This document shows positions 7,484 to 18,342 of a stretch of DNA of 64,000 bases, one piece after another. Below the pieces are notes generated by a model, which was not told the DNA's origin, did no database searches, and saw only the letters and a program-made list of their open reading frames with translations. Source of the stretch: Williamsia faeni (GTDB lineage: Bacteria > Actinomycetota > Actinomycetes > Mycobacteriales > Mycobacteriaceae); contig QJJF01000009.1 of the NCBI GenBank assembly GCA_003202005.1, positions 1 to 64,000 on the forward strand, in the 5' to 3' direction. Each line of letters starts with the position of its first letter. Position 1 is the first letter of the stretch. The translations under genes and the position numbers were made by a program.

Positions 7484-8755
7484 TCAGTACGTACCGGTGA
7501 ACGCGTGGGTGACCAACGGGATCAACGAGTTGACGGTGGACTCACGCGGGTTGCCCGGTGTGCACCAGTCCCCCATCATGTGTTCGGCGACTGCCTGGAT
7601 CTGCTTGTCCGAGGTGTCCATCTTCTCGCCGCGGCCCTCGTACTTGCCGGTGTTCATCCGGTTCTTGTCGTAGGTGTTGGTCCGCAATGCACCGAAGTTG
7701 TCCGGGATACCGAGATCCTTCGACAACCGGATCGCCTCTTCGACCGCGGCGTCTGCCGCCTGAACGGTGGTCATCTTCGAGGTGTCCACGCCCATCAGGG
7801 CCGCGATCTCGGCATAGCGCTCGAAGCGGGCCGGCAGGTTGTACTCCCAGACGCGCGGCAACGCGATGGCGTTGTTCAGACCGTGATGGCTGTCGTAGAA
7901 CGCGCTGACCGCATGCGACACCGAGTGGACCAGACCCAGACCGCCCGAGTTGAATGCCTGTGCCGCAATGTATTGCGCGTGCATCATGCCGGTACGGGCT
8001 TCGAGATTACGGGGATCGTAGACCGCGGTCCGCAGGTGCTTGGTGATCAGTTCGATCGAATATTTTGCGTTACCCAGTGATGGCGCGAAGTCCAGCCGCG
8101 ACACATAGGGCTCGCTGGCATGTGCCAGGACATCGAACCCACAGAACGCGGTGAAATGCTCGGGGCACGAGTAGTACAGCAGCGGATCGTCCATCGCCAG
8201 GTCGACCAGGCAGGTGTCATCGAAAGCCACCCACTTATGGGGATTGTTCATGTCGGAGGTGTCGGTGATGACGTACGCCCACGACGTCTCCGACCCGGTT
8301 CCGGCCGTGGTCGACACCGCGATGTGCTTCGGGTTCTCCTTGTTGGTCGCCTTCGAGAATCCCTCGAACTCATTGATGTTGCGCCCGTCGTGGGCGATCA
8401 CCATTCGGGCACCCTTGGCCGCGTCATGGCTCGAGCCACCACCGACCGAGATGATGCCGTCGCACTTCTCCGACTGGTACAGCGCGGCGGCGTCCATGCA
8501 GTTGTAGTCCTTGGGGTTGGACTCCACCTGATCGAAGAGCACCACGTCGACGCCCTGGTACTCGATCTTGCCGATCAATTCTTCGATGATCCCCGAACCG
8601 CGCAGGCCCGTGGTCATGAGCAGGATCCGGGACATCCCGAGATCCTTCGCCTCGACACCGATCATGTCGTGGGCGCCGACGCCCAGTTTGGCTTTGGGGA
8701 AAGGATGGAACTCCTTGATGGGGAAATCCCAGATCTGGTTGAGCTCGATGGCCAT
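7484..8755 (-). CDS. mno: NDMA-dependent methanol dehydrogenase (Mno/Mdo)
   Basis: A 423-residue iron-type alcohol dehydrogenase relative that oxidises methanol and other primary alcohols to aldehydes. It keeps its NAD(P) tightly bound and passes electrons to an external carrier, NDMA in vitro and mycofactocin in vivo. The start MAIELNQIWDFPIKEFHPFP is typical of actinobacterial Mno. The nucleotide GGGSSHD motif and the metal-ligand regions DVLAHASEPYVS and HSVSHAVSAFYDSHHG are visible. I chose the ATG at 8755 over one 14 codons upstream because AAGGAGA lies 8 bp before it. It heads the minus-strand run into moxR and the VWA gene, with MnoSR and mftM nearby. Confidence 0.9.
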   Translation of the reverse strand: MAIELNQIWDFPIKEFHPFPKAKLGVGAHDMIGVEAKDLGMSRILLMTTGLRGSGIIEELIGKIEYQGVDVVLFDQVESNPKDYNCMDAAALYQSEKCDGIISVGGGSSHDAAKGARMVIAHDGRNINEFEGFSKATNKENPKHIAVSTTAGTGSETSWAYVITDTSDMNNPHKWVAFDDTCLVDLAMDDPLLYYSCPEHFTAFCGFDVLAHASEPYVSRLDFAPSLGNAKYSIELITKHLRTAVYDPRNLEARTGMMHAQYIAAQAFNSGGLGLVHSVSHAVSAFYDSHHGLNNAIALPRVWEYNLPARFERYAEIAALMGVDTSKMTTVQAADAAVEEAIRLSKDLGIPDNFGALRTNTYDKNRMNTGKYEGRGEKMDTSDKQIQAVAEHMMGDWCTPGNPRESTVNSLIPLVTHAFTGTY

Positions 8756-8876
8756 GGCCTGACTCTCCTTGTTCGAGGGCAAAAACTGTTGCCCCACAAG
8801 GATGTTGCCCAGATCACAGTCAGGACAAGGTCACCTGTCCGTGCCCCGGCAAACAACGTCCGGACCGCCAGCTACC
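8756..8876 (-). promoter_or_regulatory. mno upstream region with direct repeats
   Basis: On the minus strand the leader of mno carries GGGCAACA twice, at 8803-8810 and 8787-8794, exactly 16 bp apart and just upstream of the ribosome binding site. Direct repeats spaced by about one and a half helical turns are possible contacts for a NarL-type regulator such as MnoR, or could lie in the transcribed leader. I see no convincing -35/-10 pair. Confidence 0.4.
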
Positions 8877-8900
8877 GCACCTGCCCAAAGGGTCAGGTGC
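8877..8900 (-). terminator. hairpin terminator after murA
   Basis: The sequence GCACCTGCCC-AAA-GGGTCAGGTGC forms a stem of ten pairs with one bulged base and a three-base loop, starting 10 bp after the murA stop. It separates murA from the mno locus. No clear U tract follows, which is common for actinobacterial terminators. Confidence 0.6.
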
Positions 8901-8909
8901 CCGCACGGG

Positions 8910-10187
8910 TCAGTACCCCGGCTTCGAATCCATCGTCACGCGGACGATCTCGCCGCCGAGGCTGCGCATGATCTCCACAAAATCGGGATAGCCACGATCG
9001 ATGTGCGAGACGTCGTGCACCTCGGTCACACCGTCGGCCACCAGGCCGGCGAGGACCAGCCCGGCCCCGGCGCGGATGTCCGAACTCCAGACCGGCGCGC
9101 TCGAGAGCTGTTCGATACCCCGGATGACCGCGTGATGACCATCGGTCCGCGCGTCGGCGCCGAGCCGCACCATCTCCTCGACAAAGCGGAATCGCGCCTC
9201 GAAGACGTTTTCGGTGATGACCGACATGCCATCGCTGATGGCCGCCAAACCGATGGCCATCGGCTGGAGATCGGTCGGGAACCCCGGAAACGGCAGTGTC
9301 GAGTAGTTGACCGCCTTCGGCCGGTCGTCCTGGACGACACGGAACCCGTCGTCGAACTGGGTGACCTTCGCCCCGGCCCCCACCAGTTTGGACAGCACCA
9401 GCTGCAGGTGCCTCGGATCGACGCCACGCACCGTGATGTCGCCGCGGGTCATGACCGCTGCGATCGCCCAGGTGGCGCCGACAATTCGGTCGCCGATCAC
9501 CCGGTGGGTCACCGGCATCAGCCGCTCGACGCCCTCCACCGTCAGAGTCGAGGTACCTTCGCCGCTGATCTTGGCGCCCATCTGCTGCAACATCACGCAC
9601 AGATCGACGATCTCCGGCTCCCGGGCCGCGTTGTCGATGGTCGTCACACCCTCGGCCAGCACCGCCGCCATCAGGATGTTCTCGGTGGCGCCGACCGACG
9701 GGAACTCGAGACTGATCGGCGCACCGATCAGCTTGTCCGCCTCGGCGACCACGCAGCCGTGTTCGATCACACTGTGAGCGCCCAGCAGTCGTAGGCCGGC
9801 CTGGTGCATGTCCAGCGGCCGTGAACCGATCGCGTCTCCACCGGGGAGTGCGACAACGGCGCGGCGGCAACGCGCCACCAGTGGTCCGAGCACGCAGACC
9901 GAGGCCCGGAACTGCTTCACCGCATCGAAGTCGGCGTGGAACTTGGGTTCTGCCGGCGTATCGATCACCACGGTGTCGCCGTCATGGCTGACAACAGCAC
10001 CCAGACCTCGCAAGACCTCGGCCATCAACGGAACATCGAGGATCTGCGGGCAATTGGTGATGGTCGTCCTGCCCTCTGCGAGCAACGCCGCAGCCATCAA
10101 CTTCAGAACGCTGTTCTTGGCGCCCACGACTTCGACCTCACCGGTCAGTCGTGCGCCCCCGGTCACCAGAAAACGATCATCAACCAC
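8910..10187 (-). CDS. murA: UDP-N-acetylglucosamine 1-carboxyvinyltransferase MurA
   Basis: A 425-residue cytoplasmic enzyme for the first committed step of peptidoglycan synthesis, transferring enolpyruvate from PEP to UDP-GlcNAc. The conserved K24-N25 pair is near the N terminus. The PEP-site loop reads [11 protein letters not shown] with D118 where most bacteria have the fosfomycin-reactive cysteine. The same Cys-to-Asp change explains intrinsic fosfomycin resistance in mycobacteria. The GTG at 10187 is the only start after the in-frame stop at 10197-10199. It follows the SRPBCC gene by 54 bp on the same strand and is followed by a hairpin. Confidence 0.95.
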   Translation of the reverse strand: MVDDRFLVTGGARLTGEVEVVGAKNSVLKLMAAALLAEGRTTITNCPQILDVPLMAEVLRGLGAVVSHDGDTVVIDTPAEPKFHADFDAVKQFRASVCVLGPLVARCRRAVVALPGGDAIGSRPLDMHQAGLRLLGAHSVIEHGCVVAEADKLIGAPISLEFPSVGATENILMAAVLAEGVTTIDNAAREPEIVDLCVMLQQMGAKISGEGTSTLTVEGVERLMPVTHRVIGDRIVGATWAIAAVMTRGDITVRGVDPRHLQLVLSKLVGAGAKVTQFDDGFRVVQDDRPKAVNYSTLPFPGFPTDLQPMAIGLAAISDGMSVITENVFEARFRFVEEMVRLGADARTDGHHAVIRGIEQLSSAPVWSSDIRAGAGLVLAGLVADGVTEVHDVSHIDRGYPDFVEIMRSLGGEIVRVTMDSKPGY

Positions 10188-10241
10188 GGATGTAGCCTAG
10201 GCGACCGGCCACGGACCGCAGGCGACGGCCCGCCATAGTCA

Positions 10242-10715
10242 TCATCGGTTCTCGGCGACGAGCTTCAGGGAGGCCAGACCCTTCTCGAAATCCCGGCCCA
10301 CCAGCTTGTCCGTGGAAACGATCTTCGCGAATAGCTTTGCCAGCCCGGCATTTTCACCGGTCATGGTCCACTCAACCTCGGTTCCCGCCGCCGCCGGAAC
10401 CTCAGTGAGCGTGAACACCGCCCGATTGGAAGCCTTGAACGGCTTGAGGAAATCCAGCTTCACCGACACCGAATCGGGCACAGCCAGATCCGTCACGGTC
10501 ATCGACCCCGCACCCGCCTTACGGTTCCCCTTCCAGGCATAGGTGCTGCCCACCGCTCCCGTCGGGCCGCCATACGTCCGTTCCAGCGCAGGATCCAAAC
10601 CCTCCCAGGGTGACCAGAGCTTCCACTGATGAAAATCCACGATGAACGGGAAAATCGCCTCGGCCGGAGCCGCGATCGTGATGGAACGTTCGATGGAGAA
10701 TGCCTGTGGCGCCAA
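10242..10715 (-). CDS. SRPBCC/polyketide cyclase-like protein
   Basis: About 157 residues of the START-like SRPBCC fold, a hydrophobic-pocket fold that binds small lipophilic molecules. Visible features are the opening FSIERSITIAAPAEAIFPFI, the W-rich segment after it (WKLWSPWEG) and a C-terminal helix (FEKGLASLKLVAENR). The open frame extends upstream into the divergent adenosyltransferase gene. I therefore place the start at the TTG at 10715, preceded by GGGAGA with a 5-bp spacer; this start is uncertain. Function is unknown. It is divergent from the cobalamin adenosyltransferase and upstream of murA. Confidence 0.75.
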   Translation of the reverse strand: MAPQAFSIERSITIAAPAEAIFPFIVDFHQWKLWSPWEGLDPALERTYGGPTGAVGSTYAWKGNRKAGAGSMTVTDLAVPDSVSVKLDFLKPFKASNRAVFTLTEVPAAAGTEVEWTMTGENAGLAKLFAKIVSTDKLVGRDFEKGLASLKLVAENR

Positions 10716-10783
10716 CGGTGTCTCCCGCAGTTGTGGTCGCGGCCCTGACCGGACTGGGCCATTACCACTGCGAGGATACCGGG

Positions 10784-10797
10784 TAGGTTTGCTGTCA
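10784..10797 (+). promoter_or_regulatory. predicted leaderless promoter for the adenosyltransferase
   Basis: A -10-like TAGGTT at 10784-10789 lies 7 bp before the ATG at 10797. Transcription would start at or next to the start codon, and no ribosome binding site is visible. Leaderless mRNAs are common in Mycobacteriales. The -35 is weak. Confidence 0.45.
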
Positions 10798-11444
10798 TGG
10801 CTGTTCATCTGACCCGCATCTACACCCGTACCGGCGACGCGGGAACCACTGGACTCAGCGACTTTTCGCGCGTATCCAAGAATGACCCCCGAGTGCTGGC
10901 ATATGCGGACTGCGACGAGGCCAACGCCGCCATCGGCGTTGCGCTGGCGATGGGCAATCCGTCCACAGAGATCGCCGACGTCCTGCGGCGCGTGCAGAAT
11001 GACCTCTTCGATGCCGGTGCCGATCTCTCGACCCCGGTCGTCGACGACCCGAAGTATCCGCCGCTGCGCATTCTGCAGAGCTACATCGACGACCTCGAGG
11101 TCTGGTGTGATCACTACACCGACCAGCTCGAACCGCTCAATTCGTTCATCCTGCCCGGCGGCAGCCCACTGAGTGCGTATCTACACGTCGCTCGCACGGT
11201 CACCCGCCGTGCGGAACGAACGGCGTGGGCGGCCATCGAAGCATTCCCGGACGACACCAGTCCACTGCCGGCGCAGTACCTGAACCGGCTGTCCGATCTG
11301 CTGTTCATCCTCTCCAGAATCGCCAACCCGGGCGGCGACATCCTGTGGCAGCCGGGCGAGCAGCGCACGCGGGCCCAGTCGGACCAGTCGGCTGCCGAAC
11401 ACAGCACAGCCGACAACGATCTTGCTGCAGCGCAAGAAGATTGA
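10797..11444 (+). CDS. PduO-type ATP:cob(I)alamin adenosyltransferase
   Basis: A 215-residue enzyme that transfers the adenosyl group of ATP to cob(I)alamin to make coenzyme B12. The ATP-binding TRTGDAGTTGL motif is at the N terminus. The RRAER segment and the NRLSDLLFILSR motif, which holds active-site residues of the trimer, follow. The last 35 residues are a polar tail outside the family core. It is divergent from the SRPBCC gene and abuts the DUF2550 gene tail to tail with no gap. The orthologous position in M. tuberculosis is Rv1314c. Confidence 0.9.
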   Translation: MAVHLTRIYTRTGDAGTTGLSDFSRVSKNDPRVLAYADCDEANAAIGVALAMGNPSTEIADVLRRVQNDLFDAGADLSTPVVDDPKYPPLRILQSYIDDLEVWCDHYTDQLEPLNSFILPGGSPLSAYLHVARTVTRRAERTAWAAIEAFPDDTSPLPAQYLNRLSDLLFILSRIANPGGDILWQPGEQRTRAQSDQSAAEHSTADNDLAAAQED

Positions 11445-11879
11445 TCAGTCGTCGCGGTAGCGCCGTTGGGCCCGCTGAGACGGCCGCGATTCGAGCCACG
11501 ACTGAAATGCGGTCACGCCGCCGCTGTCGAGGGCGAGTTCGAACTCCCCATCCCGGTCGGCCAGCTCGAGGATCACGATGCTGTCGTCGAGGAAGTCCGC
11601 TTCGCATGCGGTCGGTGACCGCCGGCCGCTGACCGTCACCACCTGACGCAGTACCAGCCGCTGCGGTCCGGGCAGGACCCTGCGCAGGCGGAAGTATTCG
11701 AGGGCGTTGTCGTCGTACCGGACCACGCCGTGTCGCCAGGCCCGACCGTCGTCTGCGGGCAATTCACGCAGCAGCGCCGAGGTTCCTGAACCACGCAGTT
11801 CGTTGATCCGGTAGAGCATGTACAGCGCAAATGCGACGACGAGCACGATCACCGTCAGGGCAATGAGACTCCAGTCCAC
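11445..11879 (-). CDS. DUF2550 membrane-anchored protein
   Basis: A 144-residue protein with one N-terminal membrane helix (about residues 4-24, LIALTVIVLVVAFALYMLY) and a basic, beta-rich domain of unknown function. DUF2550 proteins lie downstream of atpC in mycobacteria and relatives (Rv1312). I chose the GTG at 11879, giving MDWSL, because AGGAGGTG lies at ideal spacing; the open frame itself extends further upstream. A strong hairpin separates it from atpC, so it may be expressed separately from the ATP synthase. Role unknown. Confidence 0.85.
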   Translation of the reverse strand: MDWSLIALTVIVLVVAFALYMLYRINELRGSGTSALLRELPADDGRAWRHGVVRYDDNALEYFRLRRVLPGPQRLVLRQVVTVSGRRSPTACEADFLDDSIVILELADRDGEFELALDSGGVTAFQSWLESRPSQRAQRRYRDD

Positions 11880-11919
11880 AGCTGACACCTCCTTTGGCCC
11901 CCGGTGAATATGCAACGAT

Positions 11920-11948
11920 CCCCGCAAACTTGTCTTAAGTTTGCGGGG
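11920..11948 (-). terminator. perfect 12-bp hairpin after atpC
   Basis: CCCCGCAAACTT (11920-11931) and AAGTTTGCGGGG (11937-11948) form a perfect 12-bp stem with a 5-base loop, 63 bp after the atpC stop. It is the likely end of the ATP synthase transcript. No long U run follows. Confidence 0.75.
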
Positions 11949-12010
11949 ACCGGAGAAAGTCTGGCCATTCGAATGGTACCTGCGCTAGAGGAAGCCATTC
12001 GATCGGCACC

Positions 12011-12397
12011 CTATTTGACTTGTTGCAGAACGTCCACCGCGCGAAGACGAGATTCCGCACGCAAGAACTCGACACTACCCTTTTCGGCAGATTCGAGCAC
12101 TGAACGCTCGGCGGCCTCGTCGACATCGCCGGCCCACTCGGCGGCCTCGGCGAGGATCGTGACGACCTCACCGGTCACCGAGATGAAACCACCCTGAACA
12201 GCTGCCACGAGGCGCTTGCCACCGACCTCGTCGATCGCGACATATCCGCCCGGTGCCAACTGACCCAGCGTGGGCTCGTGATGGGCCAACAAACCAATTG
12301 CACCCTCGGTGGTCTGAGCCACCACAAACGTTGCTTCGCCGGAGTAGATACGCGACTCAACCGCGACCAACTCGACTTGAAATGGTGTGTCAGGCAT
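12011..12397 (-). CDS. atpC: F0F1 ATP synthase subunit epsilon
   Basis: A 128-residue central-stalk subunit that couples and regulates the F1 motor. The N-terminal beta-sandwich (FQVELVAVESRIYSGEA, then GAIGLLAHHEPTLGQLAPG) and a short C-terminal helical region are visible. It is the last gene of the atp cluster, 9 bp after atpD. Length is close to the mycobacterial subunit, which has a shorter C-terminal helical domain than that of E. coli. Confidence 0.95.
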   Translation of the reverse strand: MPDTPFQVELVAVESRIYSGEATFVVAQTTEGAIGLLAHHEPTLGQLAPGGYVAIDEVGGKRLVAAVQGGFISVTGEVVTILAEAAEWAGDVDEAAERSVLESAEKGSVEFLRAESRLRAVDVLQQVK

Positions 12398-12406
12398 CGA
12401 GTGATG

Positions 12407-13942
<1,536 letters not shown>

Positions 13943-14860
13943 TTACGCAAGGGCATCCACACCACCGACGATCTCGCTGATCTCTTGGGTGATCTTTGCC
14001 TGGCGGAGCTGGTTGGCCTCGCGGGACAAGGTGGTGACCAATTCTTCGGCGTTGTCGGTGGCCGCTTTCATCGCGGTCCGGCGGGCTGCCGATTCAGAGG
14101 CAGCCGAGTCGAGAAGCGCCGAGAACACCCGGGTTGCAACGTATTTCGGCAGCAATGCCGTCAGTAACGTTTCTGCGCTCGGCTCGAATTCGTAGTTCCG
14201 GGCTAACCCGGTGCTCTCCCCGGACTCGTCTTCGGTGACGACCAACGGTGCGACCCGACGAACGACCGGTGTCTGCGTCAGCATGCTCACGAAACGCGTG
14301 TACACGAGATGCAGCTCGTCCACGCCCTCGATCTCCCCGCCGTCAGGCGAGTCGATCGTCGTGCCGGATCCGGCCATGAAGAGGTCGATCAGGTGCTCTG
14401 TGGACGCCCTCGCATCGGCGTAGGCCGGCTGCTGTGAGAACCCGGTCCAGCTACCTGCGAGCGGCATCTTCCGGAACGTGAAGTACGTGGTGCCCTTCTG
14501 CCCGGTGACGAAGAGGACAACATCCTTGCCCTCGTCGGTCAGCAACTCGATCAGCTGGCGAGCTTCGCGCAGCACGTTCGAGTTGTAGCCGCCGCACATG
14601 CCGCGATCGCTGGTGACGATCAACACCGCAGCACGTTTCGGCTCAGCACGTTCCGTCAGCAACGGATGCGTGAGCGAGGTGGCGCTCGAAGCCAACTCAG
14701 AGAGGACCGCAGTGATCTCCTGTGAGTACGGCTTCGAGGCCTTCACTCGTGCCTGAGCCTTGGTGATGCGCGAAGTCGCGATCAGCTCCTGTGCCTTCGT
14801 GATCTTCTTGGTCGATTGCACAGACCGGATGCGCGAACGTAGCTCGCGAATGCTAGCCAT
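13943..14860 (-). CDS. atpG: F0F1 ATP synthase subunit gamma
   Basis: A 305-residue rotor shaft with N-terminal helix ([20 protein letters not shown]) and C-terminal helix (ending [16 protein letters not shown]). It is about 18 residues longer than the E. coli subunit. The extra sequence lies around [13 protein letters not shown], matching the mycobacterial-specific gamma loop thought to limit ATP hydrolysis. It lies 58 bp after atpA. Confidence 0.96.
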   Translation of the reverse strand: MASIRELRSRIRSVQSTKKITKAQELIATSRITKAQARVKASKPYSQEITAVLSELASSATSLTHPLLTERAEPKRAAVLIVTSDRGMCGGYNSNVLREARQLIELLTDEGKDVVLFVTGQKGTTYFTFRKMPLAGSWTGFSQQPAYADARASTEHLIDLFMAGSGTTIDSPDGGEIEGVDELHLVYTRFVSMLTQTPVVRRVAPLVVTEDESGESTGLARNYEFEPSAETLLTALLPKYVATRVFSALLDSAASESAARRTAMKAATDNAEELVTTLSREANQLRQAKITQEISEIVGGVDALA

Positions 14861-14918
14861 CTACTGTCACAGCCCTTCCCGGCCCGTCAAACCTTTGCCA
14901 ATCATCAAAACCGATTCC

Positions 14919-16550
14919 CTAGGACTTGCGAACTTTGACGGTCTCGTCCTCGACCTTGTCTGCCGAGAGAGCGGACGCTGCTGCTTCGTTCACGACCTGA
15001 GACTTCTCGTCGGCCCAGAAGGTCTCCTTGAACGAGTCGGCTGCCTTCACGAGAGCGTGAGCAGCTTCGTCGGTGAGGGCCTTGCCGCCTGCGATGGTCT
15101 CGTAGACGCCGGATGCCGAGCGATGCAGCTCGTTGATCAGTTCGGCCTCGTAGCGACGAACTTCGTCGACGTCGACCGAGTCGAAGTGGCCTTCACCGGC
15201 GAGGTAGATCGAGACGATCTGATCCTCGACTGCGACGGGCGAGAACTGATCCTGCTTGAGCAGCTCCACCCAGCGGGCACCACGATCGAGCTGAGCCTTC
15301 GAGGCGTCGTCCAGGTCCGAGGCGAAGGCCGAGAAGGCTTCCAGCTCACGGAACTGTGCGAGCTCCAGACGCAGCGAACCCGAGACCTTCTTGAGGCCCT
15401 TGGTCTGTGCGGCGCCACCAACACGGGAGACGGACGTACCGACGTTGATCGCCGGGCGAACACCCTTGTTGAAGAGGTCGGACTCGAGGAAGACCTGGCC
15501 GTCGGTGATCGAGATGACGTTGGTCGGGATGAACGCCGAGACGTCGTTGGCCTTGGTCTCGATGATCGGCAGACCGGTCATCGATCCACCACCCATTGCG
15601 TCCGACAACTTGGCGCAACGCTCCAGCAGACGCGAGTGCAAGTAGAAGACGTCACCGGGGTAGGCCTCGCGGCCCGGCGGACGACGCAGCAGCAGCGAGA
15701 TGGCGCGGTAGGCCTCGGCCTGCTTCGACAGATCGTCGAACACGATGAGGACGTGCTTGCCCTCGTACATCCAGTGCTGACCGATGGCCGAGCCGGTGTA
15801 CGGAGCGAGCCACTTGAAGCCGGCCGAATCGGAGGCGGGAGCAGCCACGATGGTGGTGTACTCCATGGCGCCCGACTCTTCGAGAGCAGTCTTGACGCCC
15901 GCGATGGTCGAACCCTTCTGGCCGATTGCCACATAGATGCAGCGAACCTGCTTGTCGGGGTTACCGGTCTCCCAGTTGGCCTTCTGGTTCATGATCGCGT
16001 CGATGCAGACCGCGGTCTTGCCGGTCTTGCGGTCGCCGATGATCAGCTGACGCTGTCCACGACCGATGGCGGTCATGGCGTCGATGGCCTTGATACCGGT
16101 TGCCAGCGACTCCTCGACGGGCTGGCGCTCGAGCACCGAAGCCGCCTGGAGTTCGAGGACGCGGTTCTCCGAGGAGACGATGTCTCCGCGGCCGTCGATC
16201 GGCTTACCGAGCGGGTCGATAACGCGACCGAGGAAGTTGTCGCCGACGGGAACCGACAGCACGTCTCCGGTACGGCGGACTTCCTGGCCTTCTTCGAGAG
16301 TGTTGTAGTCACCGAGGATGACTGCACCGATCTCGGATTCGTCAAGGTTCAGTGCGACGCCGAGGACGCCGCCGGGGAACTCGAGGAGCTCGTTCGACAT
16401 CGCGGACGGCAGTCCGCTGATGTGTGCGATTCCGTCACTGGTGTCAGTGACATACCCGACCTCGTCGCGTGCAACTTCCGTTGAGAAATTCGAGGTGTAG
16501 GTTTCAATCGCACTTCGGATCTCATCGGAGGTGATCGTCAACTCCGCCAT
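14919..16550 (-). CDS. atpA: F0F1 ATP synthase subunit alpha
   Basis: A 543-residue non-catalytic nucleotide-binding F1 subunit. Walker A is GDRKTGKT (172-179). The start [11 protein letters not shown] at 16550 has a purine-rich ribosome binding site (AGGAAGAGCAGGG); upstream sequence in the same frame is not conserved. The C-terminal tail of about 30 residues beyond the E. coli end ([15 protein letters not shown] onward) matches the extension that suppresses ATP hydrolysis in mycobacteria. Confidence 0.97.
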   Translation of the reverse strand: MAELTITSDEIRSAIETYTSNFSTEVARDEVGYVTDTSDGIAHISGLPSAMSNELLEFPGGVLGVALNLDESEIGAVILGDYNTLEEGQEVRRTGDVLSVPVGDNFLGRVIDPLGKPIDGRGDIVSSENRVLELQAASVLERQPVEESLATGIKAIDAMTAIGRGQRQLIIGDRKTGKTAVCIDAIMNQKANWETGNPDKQVRCIYVAIGQKGSTIAGVKTALEESGAMEYTTIVAAPASDSAGFKWLAPYTGSAIGQHWMYEGKHVLIVFDDLSKQAEAYRAISLLLRRPPGREAYPGDVFYLHSRLLERCAKLSDAMGGGSMTGLPIIETKANDVSAFIPTNVISITDGQVFLESDLFNKGVRPAINVGTSVSRVGGAAQTKGLKKVSGSLRLELAQFRELEAFSAFASDLDDASKAQLDRGARWVELLKQDQFSPVAVEDQIVSIYLAGEGHFDSVDVDEVRRYEAELINELHRSASGVYETIAGGKALTDEAAHALVKAADSFKETFWADEKSQVVNEAAASALSADKVEDETVKVRKS

Positions 16551-16626
16551 ATTCTTGCCCTGCTCTTCCTGCGTGGTCGTGAGTTTTGTGGAATCGGTGT
16601 GGTGCGCATCGGCTCGGGCGGAATCG

Positions 16627-17460
16627 TCAGCCCAGCGACTTGCGGATCGTGGCCAGTCGTCCGGCGCCGGAGCCGTCGATGACCTCGTCGCCGATCTTGA
16701 TGACCATGCCCGAGAGCAGGTCCTCGTCGACAACAACGTGAGTGACGATCGGCTGGTTGTAGATGCGCGTCAGCGTGGCCGTCAACGCCTCGACCTGCGA
16801 ACCCGTCAAATCGACAGACGCCCGGACCTTCGCGACCAGACGGTCCCGCTGGCCGGCGGCCAGGTTCGACAAAGCGTCGAATACATCGGCCGGTTTCTCG
16901 TCGGACAACCGGCCGATGGCCTGTAGGGCCAGTGCTTCGGTGACCGATGACACCTTGCCGGTGGTCAGCGACGCCAGCAGTTCCTGGCGTGCCTTTGCCG
17001 CCCGCGATTTGTCTCCGAGGGCGACCTCGAGGTTCGGGTTGGCGGCGACCGTGCGGCCGAGCAAGAAGAGTTCTTCCTCGACCGTGTCGAGCGCGCCGGT
17101 TTCGGACGCCGACTTGAGGTAGGACTCGCGTCCGAGGAGTTCGAGCCCGCTGAGCAGATCAGAGTTGTTCGACCAGTCACGGCCGACCGCCTCCAACACC
17201 ACCGCAAGTGAGCCGGCTCCGATCTGGCTGCCGAACAACTGGCGTGCCAGACCCTGCCGGACGTCCACCGGTGCGGAGACGTCGCCGAACGCGGTACGCA
17301 ACGATCGCTCGCTGTCGAGGAACCCGACAACCGCGAACAGATCAGAACCGATCTGCTCCGCGGCCGTGGCGGCATCGCCGCCTGCAGCTGAAATCGTCTC
17401 GGCCAGGGTTGCCCGGGTACCACTCAAAGCTTCGCGGCTGGCTGCGTACATTGGCTTCAC
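16627..17460 (-). CDS. atpH: F0F1 ATP synthase subunit delta (long form)
   Basis: A 277-residue peripheral-stalk subunit, about 100 residues longer than the E. coli delta. The extra length lies inside the protein, as in Mycobacteriales. The canonical C-terminal end is recognisable ([22 protein letters not shown]). Unlike mycobacteria, where delta is fused behind a second b subunit, here it is a free protein that begins in the stop codon of atpF (ATGA overlap). The two are probably made in equal amounts by coupled translation. Confidence 0.93.
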   Translation of the reverse strand: MKPMYAASREALSGTRATLAETISAAGGDAATAAEQIGSDLFAVVGFLDSERSLRTAFGDVSAPVDVRQGLARQLFGSQIGAGSLAVVLEAVGRDWSNNSDLLSGLELLGRESYLKSASETGALDTVEEELFLLGRTVAANPNLEVALGDKSRAAKARQELLASLTTGKVSSVTEALALQAIGRLSDEKPADVFDALSNLAAGQRDRLVAKVRASVDLTGSQVEALTATLTRIYNQPIVTHVVVDEDLLSGMVIKIGDEVIDGSGAGRLATIRKSLG

Positions 17461-18008
17461 TTCCTCTGCGCAGAAGTAGCGTCGAGATCAGCCAGGAACC
17501 GGTCGACGGTCTGGCCTCGCTTGACACTGTCTTCGAGGTGCTCACCGACGATCTTCTCCGCCAGGTCAACGGCGGTGCGACCGAGGTCGGCACGAAGTTC
17601 GGCGACGATCTGATCGCGCTCGGCCCTCAGCTGCGAGCGGCCGGCGGCGACGATGCGCGCGCTCTCCGCTTCACCCTGGGTGCGGAGCTCGGCGATGATC
17701 TCTTGCCCGCGGAGACGTGCGTCCTCACGAATCTGAGCCGCGACTGCGCGGGTTTCGAGCAGCTGCTCTTCACGCTGCTTGAGCAGGGCGTCGGCTTCTA
17801 GTTGTGCATCAGAGGCCCGCTTGAGCCCACCGACGATACCGTCGGTGCGCTCGGCGAGAACTTCCTGAGCACGTGGAAGAACGAACTTCCAGAAGACGAG
17901 TCCCACAATCGCCAGGGCCACGATGGACCAGACGATGTCGTAGGTCGCAGGCAGGAGAGGATTATGAGATTCCTCTTCTGCGGCGAGAATCAAGGAGTTG
18001 GCACTCAT
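17457..18008 (-). CDS. atpF: F0F1 ATP synthase subunit b
   Basis: A 183-residue peripheral-stalk subunit with one N-terminal membrane helix (about residues 21-42, [18 protein letters not shown]) and a long charged coiled coil to the C terminus. The ATG at 18008 ([13 protein letters not shown]) is 4 bp after the atpE stop and is preferred over an upstream ATG inside atpE. It overlaps atpH by an ATGA junction. Confidence 0.94.
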   Translation of the reverse strand: MSANSLILAAEEESHNPLLPATYDIVWSIVALAIVGLVFWKFVLPRAQEVLAERTDGIVGGLKRASDAQLEADALLKQREEQLLETRAVAAQIREDARLRGQEIIAELRTQGEAESARIVAAGRSQLRAERDQIVAELRADLGRTAVDLAEKIVGEHLEDSVKRGQTVDRFLADLDATSAQRK

Positions 18009-18012
18009 CGGA

Positions 18013-18267
<255 letters not shown>

Positions 18268-18342
18268 TCATGATCCGCTGGGCGAGGTTTAGCCGCAGCG
18301 GCCAGTTTGTTGGTCGAGATGTTTCTGGGGGTAAAACTTCGG

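Noticed and set aside
10716-11114. N-terminal extension of the SRPBCC frame
   Set aside because: It overlaps the cobalamin adenosyltransferase in antisense; the conserved domain begins at the TTG at 10715.
14760-16484. 574-codon open frame on the plus strand opposite atpA
   Set aside because: Fully antisense to the alpha subunit gene and without recognisable features.
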